Source of the DNA: Alphaproteobacteria bacterium
GTDB taxonomy: Bacteria; Pseudomonadota; Alphaproteobacteria; UBA3830
Assembly (NCBI GenBank): GCA_025998735.1
Contig: BNWJ01000038.1
Span: 1 to 11,343, forward strand
DNA: 11,343 bases
Reading direction: 5' to 3'
A program made the translations under genes and the position numbers. Under the pieces are notes generated by a model. The model was not told the origin of the DNA and made no database searches. It worked only from the letters and a program-made list of their open reading frames with translations. Of this stretch, positions 6,484 to 11,343 are shown piece after piece. Each line of letters opens with the position of its first letter. The stretch's first letter is position 1.

Positions 6484-6606
6484 TTAATCCATCCATTCCG
6501 GCATTGTTGTCGGCGTAGTGCGGGATACGTATTCCAAATATTCTGCCAACGTGTCCATCGAATTATCCTTTTCCGAATTTGTATTTTGCGTATTTGTGTC
6601 AGTCAT
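6484..6606 (-). CDS. Small 40-residue ORF between terminator and tail gene
   Basis: The ATG at 6606 overlaps the end of the DUF3168-like gene by eight bases (its TGA is at 6601-6599), and the TAA at 6486-6484 is followed after one base by the next ATG. The peptide is polar and acidic: MTDTNTQNTNSEKDNSMDTL, then AEYLEYVSRT and PTTMPEWMD. There is no membrane segment or recognised domain. It fills the only gap between two coupled phage genes exactly, which argues that it is translated. Many phages encode small tail-assembly proteins near this point, but no similarity is visible. A mere translational bridge is the alternative. Confidence 0.55.
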   Translation of the reverse strand: MTDTNTQNTNSEKDNSMDTLAEYLEYVSRTTPTTMPEWMD

Positions 6607-6994
6607 CGTTTTCTCCGTCTTCGTATATTGCTTTTAGTTTTAGTATAGCCACCATATTTAATATGAGATGATTTTTCCGACTTTCCAGTGAGTCGATTTT
6701 TATTCGCGCGGATCCAATTATTCCGTTTTCCTGATGCAGCGTCAGTTCTTGACTGATTATTTTGCCGATGGATTTCATAATGCCAATACTTTCCGACGAA
6801 ACATTTTCGTTATCAACGATGGTTATTACAAATTCAACTCTCGACATAAGATTCTTTCCCTGCATGATCTTTTTCAATTCAAATACCAAATAGGGTGTTT
6901 TGCGCAATTCGCGCGGCGGACTTGGTGGAAATATCGCAGCGCCGAGTTCTTTTTTGATGGCATTTATAATGCCGAAATCCCAAGGTATAAACAT
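6599..6994 (-). CDS. DUF3168-like tail terminator / tail completion protein
   Basis: This 131-residue protein begins MFIPWDFGIINAIKKEL, followed by a Pro-rich loop FPPSPPRELRKTPYLVFEL. It then has alternating strands (VEFVITIVDN, SARIKIDSLESR) and a helix with GIMKSIGKIISQELTL. This is the usual DUF3168 order: a helix, a 'tPYlvf' strand, then a region for ring assembly, as in gene transfer agent gene 8 and lambda gpU-like terminators. Such proteins cap the tail tube and join it to the neck. The ATG at 6994 has the ribosome site AAAGGAAAA. Position, directly after connector and closure genes, agrees. Length is normal for the family. Confidence 0.75.
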   Translation of the reverse strand: MFIPWDFGIINAIKKELGAAIFPPSPPRELRKTPYLVFELKKIMQGKNLMSRVEFVITIVDNENVSSESIGIMKSIGKIISQELTLHQENGIIGSARIKIDSLESRKNHLILNMVAILKLKAIYEDGENDD

Positions 6995-7022
6995 TTTTAT
7001 TTTCCTTTCTATTATTTTATTT

Positions 7023-7316
7023 TTATTCTGCTGTTACTGCATGAAATACAACGCAATCATTTGATGGATCCACGACTGGCGGCTGAGTCGGCAGGAACAC
7101 TTTATCATCAACTAACACTCTGAAATTATTGGGAAAATTCCTCCTCCATTTTACTGTAAAAAAGTACAAAACTCTTCGCGCAGAAATATCCTTTAGGGAA
7201 ATTGACGCCCATAATTCGTTCCAATGAACATATTCGGAAAACCATGCATTGTCCTTTGATAGCTTTCGTTCAGCGATTTCTATTTTTACTTTTCTATCGA
7301 ATAATTTTCTTTTCAT
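7023..7316 (-). CDS. Phage head-closure / head-tail joining protein
   Basis: This 97-residue protein resembles the Phage_H_T_join (SPP1 gp16-like, GTA gene 7) family. It has a basic N-terminus with KVKIEIAERKL, a central WNELWASISLKDISARRVLY with the conserved 'W-A-x-I' strand and following helix, and a C-terminal RVLVDDKVFLPTQPPVVDPS. In such phages it forms the ring that closes the portal-connector channel after DNA packaging. The ATG at 7316 follows AGGAGGAA, nine bases after the connector stop. It is close to the usual length of about 100-115 residues. Confidence 0.72.
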   Translation of the reverse strand: MKRKLFDRKVKIEIAERKLSKDNAWFSEYVHWNELWASISLKDISARRVLYFFTVKWRRNFPNNFRVLVDDKVFLPTQPPVVDPSNDCVVFHAVTAE

Positions 7317-7325
7317 TTATTCCTC

Positions 7326-7925
7326 CTAGAACATTCTCAGATTCAAAAATGGACGAAGCAGCTCCTTAACTCCGCCAGCAAATAATCCATCTGAATTGTA
7401 AGAATATCTTTCCTGATAGGCGTTCATCACCAACATGAAATTAGCGAGTTTCAATTGATATGGAACGTTGTCCGGATCTTCTGCAATGCCGGCTTCATAC
7501 AAAACAACTATGTCTTTCGATTTTTTTATGTTGTTCAATTTATCCAAAGCAATCGCCAGATGGAATTTCGATTGGATTTTGTGCACCTTGTAATATTGCG
7601 CGTCTATCTTTTTATCGTTTATGGTTACTTCGATAATTTTCATCACCGGAGGTTTTGGCAGAGGAATCTGCAACGTACCTCCGCACAAAGACGGATGATT
7701 ATCGTTTGGTGCGGTCAATCCATTGAAACTATCACTATGTATTGTGTATTTCCACGTTCGCTTCATCACGGTTTTTTGTATTACCGATTCGATCGCTTCC
7801 CGAGTCGATTTGATTAGTGTTCCAATGAGATTATCGTCGCAATCATGATCTATACGAAGATAATCTTTTGTTTCCTTTAGGGAAACCATTTCGTCTTTTG
7901 GTCCCTCAACCAGATGTAAATCCAT
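7326..7925 (-). CDS. Phage head-tail connector (gp6 / phiE125 gp8-like)
   Basis: The start is placed at the ATG at 7925 (MDLHLVEGPK, 199 residues), because AGAGGAG lies eight bases before it; an upstream in-frame ATG at 7964 has no such site. The N-terminal half is the typical connector pattern: VSLKETKDYLRIDHDCDDNL, then IGTLIKSTREAIESVIQKTV and RTWKYTIHS. Later come LPKPPVMKIIEVTIND, a beta region, and a C-terminal helix APYQ-like segment PYQLKLANFMLVMNAYQER ending in LLRPFLNLRMF. The family forms a dodecameric adaptor beneath the portal. It lies between the capsid and head-closure genes, as in HK97-type clusters and gene transfer agents. Assignment is strong. Confidence 0.88.
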   Translation of the reverse strand: MDLHLVEGPKDEMVSLKETKDYLRIDHDCDDNLIGTLIKSTREAIESVIQKTVMKRTWKYTIHSDSFNGLTAPNDNHPSLCGGTLQIPLPKPPVMKIIEVTINDKKIDAQYYKVHKIQSKFHLAIALDKLNNIKKSKDIVVLYEAGIAEDPDNVPYQLKLANFMLVMNAYQERYSYNSDGLFAGGVKELLRPFLNLRMF

Positions 7926-7979
7926 TTTTTGTACTCCTCTTATGTCTTGTTGAGACGACTTCATAATGAGATATTTTTT

Positions 7980-8121
7980 GCAAGAGCTAGGAAGAACGCA
8001 GCGCAGGATCGCAGTGTACTAGATGTACATGAGGATCCGAGCAGCGGATCTGACGACGCCAATTGCGAAAAAGATCCATTATGCAGTAGTCCGTTGTTTG
8101 CTGCTATTTTTGGGTAGCAGC
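7980..8121. repeat. Structured intergenic element with three hairpins
   Basis: The 250-base gap between connector and capsid genes (7926-8175) contains a stretch richer in G+C than its surroundings, with three perfect inverted repeats: TGTAC-tagat-GTACA (8015-8029), GATCCG-agcag-CGGATC (8034-8050) and GCTGCTA-8 nt-TAGCAGC (8100-8121). GGATC recurs between them. It looks like a mobile or dispersed palindromic intergenic element, or an RNA structure (processing or attenuation site) that sets connector expression below capsid expression. No gene is supported here. Confidence 0.5.
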
Positions 8122-8175
8122 GCCCCATCGCCAATTTTGTTTGACATTTTTAGATAAATTATTTGTGTTTATATT

Positions 8176-9303
8176 TTAGTTTTCTGAAAATTTCAAAAGT
8201 TTTATGGCATCGAAATCCACAACTGCTCCTCCGGTACGTTTGGTGGCGTAAAACTCGACGAACGGCTTAGATGTATATGGATCCCGTAATATTTTTAATC
8301 CCTGCCTATCAACTATTTGATATCCGGAATAAAAATCGCCAAATGCCATGGGAACCGATGACTCTCCACTGACCAAGCTTGGCATATCGTCATCCATTAC
8401 GACAGGATATCCTAATAATGTCGACGGAGTAGCCTCTGACAGCGATGGTTGCCACAAACATACGCCATCCGTATTTTTGAGTTTGCGGATTTCCGCCAGA
8501 GCGGAGCGAGACATCAACCACTTTGCATTTTTTGCATAGATTGGTTTCAGTGAGCACACCATATCTACCAAAATGTCTATCGCATTGTTTTCGGCTGAGA
8601 ATTTCCCATTTGCTCCGGTGCAAAAATGTTGCAATTTCCCGAAGCCTCGAGTCGCAGACGCCTCCGATTCGTACTGCAAAAGTCCTTTTGGTTTATCAGT
8701 GCCATTTCCATTTATAAATGCGCTGTTTTCGAGAGCGGCGATTTTCTCTGCGATTTTATTTATCAGCCATTCTTCGACATTTATTTGGGAATCGTCCAGC
8801 AAACGCTGGCTTGCTTTTGGTTTTGCATAAATTTCATGAACTGGGATTTTGATTTTCTTTATTTCCGGAGTGTTGGTTTCATTTCTTTCATTATCTGAGC
8901 CAGCAGCCCATCCGGCATCCGGCGTTTTGGAATCCACCAACATGTCTATGGAATTCGTCGATATCGTAATAATTTTTGCGATGGATCTCACGGGAGATAA
9001 AAACTTCAGCATATCTCTTATTTGCACTGCAACCTTGGGTGGTATGAAATATCCGCCTTGGTTTTCGTTAGCATCATTGAGTGACTTCTTCAGAAATGCG
9101 TCTGTTCCTTTCCGAATGTAATCCGAAAAATCGTGCTTTTGATATGTATTATCTTCTAGACTTTGTGATAGTGGCAGTGACATATTATTTTCTCCTTTCA
9201 TCATTTTTACTTTTATGGCGTTTAATTCTTCTTCGTTATTTTTCACTAGATTCTCGATATTGTTATTTAGTTCTTCAATTGCATTTTGAAAATTTTTATT
9301 CAT
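8176..9303 (-). CDS. HK97-family major capsid protein
   Basis: This 375-residue protein has a short N-terminal coiled coil (1-45, IEELNNNIENLVKNNEEELN) that acts as the scaffolding delta domain, shorter than the 103 residues of HK97. The mature part shows GGYFIPP (83-89), PVHEIYAKPKASQRLLDDS (154-172), AFINGNGTDKPKGLL (195-209), GYPVVMDDDMP, and a C-terminal FYATKRTGGAVVDFDAIKLL, all standard for this fold. It forms the icosahedral shell after the protease encoded upstream removes the delta domain. Its ATG overlaps the protease stop by four bases (ATGA). It is complete. Confidence 0.95.
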   Translation of the reverse strand: MNKNFQNAIEELNNNIENLVKNNEEELNAIKVKMMKGENNMSLPLSQSLEDNTYQKHDFSDYIRKGTDAFLKKSLNDANENQGGYFIPPKVAVQIRDMLKFLSPVRSIAKIITISTNSIDMLVDSKTPDAGWAAGSDNERNETNTPEIKKIKIPVHEIYAKPKASQRLLDDSQINVEEWLINKIAEKIAALENSAFINGNGTDKPKGLLQYESEASATRGFGKLQHFCTGANGKFSAENNAIDILVDMVCSLKPIYAKNAKWLMSRSALAEIRKLKNTDGVCLWQPSLSEATPSTLLGYPVVMDDDMPSLVSGESSVPMAFGDFYSGYQIVDRQGLKILRDPYTSKPFVEFYATKRTGGAVVDFDAIKLLKFSEN

Positions 9304-9866
9304 TTTGTTTTTCCTTTTGTAATGTTATTAATTTTAGTTGATATGTTTTTTATGAGTTGCAGACACTTTTCTTCATCAAATAACTCATTATCATTCAATG
9401 CGTTATCGCTATTTGATTTTACATCATCGACGACAGCTTCTTCGCACGCCGGAAATGTAACGATGGATACTTCCATTAATTCGATATCCGTCAGATAATG
9501 CACGCTATTATCGAAGTAGTCGTTTTTTATTTTATATCCGATGGAAAATCCGTCTATTGCTCTATTTTTTAGCAGCGCATAGGCTTCTCTCGCCTTCGGA
9601 AGTTCCAGTAATAATTTTGCTTTCATAAAAAGCCCATGACTATCCTCGTAAATGTCGGTTATGACTCCAATTGGGGTATTGCCGTCGTGCTGCCACAATA
9701 ATTTTGGCCTTTTGCCGGTTTTGAACTTCCGAATTGAGTTTGCAAACGCTCCTTTTTCGACGCTATCGTTGTATCCATCGACTACTTTGAACACACTGGC
9801 GTAGCCGGAGATTTCGCCGTTTTCATCTATTGATTTCAACTGCAGGTTTTGTGTCAAATGTTTCAT
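9300..9866 (-). CDS. HK97-family prohead (U35) maturation protease
   Basis: This 188-residue protein shows the family order: GYASVFKVVDGYND (21-34), a catalytic His60 in LLWQHD with following PIGVIT, Ser108 in AIDGFSIGY, and the acidic partner Glu132 in ELMEVSIVTFPAC. The C-terminal tail (about 145-188) is polar and Asn/Asp-rich, as in many prohead proteases, and may be self-cleaved. It cuts the capsid delta domain during head maturation. The ATG at 9866 shares one base with the portal stop (TGATG), and the end overlaps the capsid start. All motifs appear intact, so the enzyme should be active. Confidence 0.94.
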   Translation of the reverse strand: MKHLTQNLQLKSIDENGEISGYASVFKVVDGYNDSVEKGAFANSIRKFKTGKRPKLLWQHDGNTPIGVITDIYEDSHGLFMKAKLLLELPKAREAYALLKNRAIDGFSIGYKIKNDYFDNSVHYLTDIELMEVSIVTFPACEEAVVDDVKSNSDNALNDNELFDEEKCLQLIKNISTKINNITKGKTK

Positions 9867-11008
9867 CAGTTAGCCTCTTTCGTTTCGGATTCGTCCAGTG
9901 GAGCAAATCCCAGGATTCCTCTTTTTTCATTTGTGGTGAGAAAATCGGCGTTGGATATTTTCTGCCACAACATCTCGCGTCGAGATGTGAGTGCATGCAC
10001 TGCATCCAAATCGAAAACTATTTCCACGGATTTATCGAATTTTTTCGATAGCCAATTGCCCAGCTCCAAGCGAATTAATTCACCCAGCGGCAGAATCGTA
10101 TCTTCCCACAAATGCAGACGCGCTTCTTTGTAGCTGCTGAAACTGGAATCGCAACGCAATCCAATCATGGAAGGAGGCACACCGAAAGCTAGCGCAATCT
10201 CCCGAGCTGTCATGTTTTTTCCAGAATCGAAATCCAGATCTTTCGGCGAAAGTCCCATTTCTTTCCATTCGAAACTACCCTCGAGAACCATCATTTTGCC
10301 AGCATTTATGGACCCGGCATAGGAGTTTTTTATGTCGGCGCGCAGTTGTTCCCGCTGTTCATCCGTAAGATTTTCCGTGCCATTTTTCACCATCAGGCAT
10401 CCAGAAGGACGACCTCCGTTTTGAAGTATAGCAAGATTATGATCGGAAATTGCGTTATGCTGATCGACAGATCTGGACGCAACCTGCAGTGGACTTAATC
10501 CATACCAATCATTGAGCGGATTGAATAATTTTAAATGCAAAATATTCTCTCGCGAGATCATAAACTTCGATGAATCAACTTCATAGCTGTATGACTCAAC
10601 GAATGTCTTCGATGCATTGGGCACAACGTGCACGCGATCTGTTCGCAAACAGCTTAACTCACCGTCCTCTCCGAAATGAACAAATGCATTGCCGGAAATC
10701 AGCAGATAATTTACCAGAGTCTCGAAAAACGTACCTCTGGACTGCGATTTATTCGGACGATTTAGCAGATTTGTCAGCTCTATATTTTCCGAATTATCTT
10801 CGCAGTTTTTTATGCTCATGGGAATTGACGCGATTCCCCTCGATATTAGGTTGATCGCCCGAAATGCAATTGCGTTTTTCTGAAAACCGCTTTCAGAAAT
10901 GGCATCGTATCTGTATGGTGTCCATTGGGGATCGTTTGTACCTTGATAGGAAAAGAAAACATTGGATGCACTTTTCCCTACGCCAAAATGCTTCAACAAA
11001 TTACGCAT
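9866..11008 (-). CDS. HK97-family phage portal protein
   Basis: The start is placed at the ATG at 11008 (MRNLLKHFG, 380 residues), because GGAG lies six bases before it; an in-frame ATG at 11020 has no ribosome site. The order of segments is typical: AFRAINLISRGIASIPMSIK (stem of the N-terminal domain), LLISGNAFVHF, ILHLKLFNPLNDWYGLSPLQ, SDHNLAILQNGGRPSG, then MMVLEGSFEWKEMGLSPKDL and MTAREIALAFGVPPSMIGL. The protein forms the dodecameric ring at one capsid vertex through which DNA is packaged and ejected. It is slightly shorter than the 400-430 residues common in the family. It leads a protease-capsid block with overlapping genes. Confidence 0.95.
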   Translation of the reverse strand: MRNLLKHFGVGKSASNVFFSYQGTNDPQWTPYRYDAISESGFQKNAIAFRAINLISRGIASIPMSIKNCEDNSENIELTNLLNRPNKSQSRGTFFETLVNYLLISGNAFVHFGEDGELSCLRTDRVHVVPNASKTFVESYSYEVDSSKFMISRENILHLKLFNPLNDWYGLSPLQVASRSVDQHNAISDHNLAILQNGGRPSGCLMVKNGTENLTDEQREQLRADIKNSYAGSINAGKMMVLEGSFEWKEMGLSPKDLDFDSGKNMTAREIALAFGVPPSMIGLRCDSSFSSYKEARLHLWEDTILPLGELIRLELGNWLSKKFDKSVEIVFDLDAVHALTSRREMLWQKISNADFLTTNEKRGILGFAPLDESETKEAN

Positions 11009-11116
11009 TTTTGTCTCCATTTAAGTTTTAATACTTGTTTAACTGAACATTCTAATGATCGTACATTTTTTGTGAGAACGCAAGAAGTTTTTTAAAAATC
11101 GTTATTTTTCAACGCA

Positions 11117-11343
11117 CTAGTTGCACTTTATGATTTCATCACATGCGTTTTCTACTTCGCTACCTACGGAAAAGTGTGCTTGCAATGCCGGAACAGAATA
11201 TATGAGAAATTGGATAGGGCGAACAGAGAGGAAATGAGAGGAGTGAATCAGATCATAGACTCCAAATGAAAGAAGAGATTCTGAAGTTTGAAGCTTTTGG
11301 AATACAGTCGGAGATAGACCGGCCAGGCAGAGTCTAACCAACA
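11117..11343 (-). CDS. Unrecognised open frame at window edge
   Basis: A frame open at the right edge ends at the TAG at 11119-11117, at least 74 codons, with a possible TTG start at 11341. It reads FQKLQTSESLLSFGVYDLIH, then SSHFLSVRPIQFLIYSVPAL and ENACDEIIKCN. I see no domain, and it does not look like the C-terminus of a large terminase, the gene expected upstream of a portal. Its base use is less AT-rich than the phage genes. It may be the end of a longer gene, a remnant, or chance. An AAAAAT/ATTTTT hairpin follows at 11109-11094. Confidence 0.3.
   Translation of the reverse strand, partial: LVRLCLAGLSPTVFQKLQTSESLLSFGVYDLIHSSHFLSVRPIQFLIYSVPALQAHFSVGSEVENACDEIIKCN

Noticed and set aside
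5836..6648. Plus-strand 270-codon frame after the transporter
   Set aside because: It overlaps the transporter end and is antisense to three coupled phage genes; Cys/Arg/His/Ser-rich composition is typical of a shadow frame.
7929..8117. Plus-strand 62-codon frame through the hairpin element (NAAQDRSVLDVHEDPSSGSD)
   Set aside because: Lies over inverted repeats, overlaps the connector start and has no ribosome site; better explained as a structured intergenic sequence.
11129..11236. Plus-strand 35-codon frame (ATG to TGA) at the right edge
   Set aside because: Short, without a ribosome site or recognisable motif; the opposite frame is longer and open to the edge.
1..11343. tRNA, rRNA or attachment site
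   Set aside because: No tRNA cloverleaf, rRNA-like segment, integrase gene or duplicated tRNA end was seen in the window.

Overview
The window is AT-rich and holds the late (head, tail and lysis) region of an integrated tailed phage of the HK97-capsid type, read almost wholly on the minus strand. The gene order portal, prohead protease, capsid, connector, head closure, DUF3168-type terminator matches alphaproteobacterial prophages and gene transfer agent clusters. The AT-rich coding, a drug/metabolite transporter of the kind common in intracellular bacteria, and a SleB-type lysin fit an alphaproteobacterium, perhaps a host-associated Rickettsiales or Holosporales relative. That taxonomic call is inference from style, not proof.

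Reading along the minus strand from the right edge: a short open frame that I cannot place (11343-11117); portal (11008-9866); prohead protease (9866-9300); major capsid protein (9303-8176); an intergenic stretch with several hairpins (about 8121-7980); head-tail connector (7925-7326); head-closure protein (7316-7023); DUF3168-like tail terminator (6994-6599); a 40-codon ORF coupled to it (6606-6484); and a 170-residue tail-region protein (6482-5970). A plus-strand EamA/DMT transporter (4973-5857) then interrupts the block. Minus-strand phage genes resume with a 587-residue hub-like protein (4918-3155), a 302-residue unknown (3139-2231), a SleB-type endolysin (2234-1821) and a two-TM holin candidate (1810-1451). 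Most junctions overlap by 1 to 8 bases or are separated by a short ribosome-binding-site gap, so this is a tightly packed, translationally coupled late operon.

The left end holds the most unusual item. A minus-strand frame opens at 1419, 31 bases after the holin, and stays open to the window edge (473 codons seen, no stop). It encodes a predicted exported, highly modular protein: signal peptide, two copies of an 86-codon unknown module, a stalk of about 125 residues of Asp-Pro-Lys-Pro type, and acidic Gly/Ser/Gln-rich repeats carrying D-x-D-x-N-G-like motifs. Plus-strand Gly-Phe-Gly-Ser and Leu-Ala-Leu-Asp frames across the same DNA are antisense by-products of the repeat.

Together the genes read as head assembly (portal, protease, capsid), neck (connector, closure, terminator), a compact or reduced tail (170-residue protein, hub-like protein, unknown), and host lysis (SleB enzyme, holin), with two probable cargo genes: the transporter inside the block and the secreted repeat protein after the lysis genes. 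No terminase, tape-measure or large tail-fibre gene is visible in the window.
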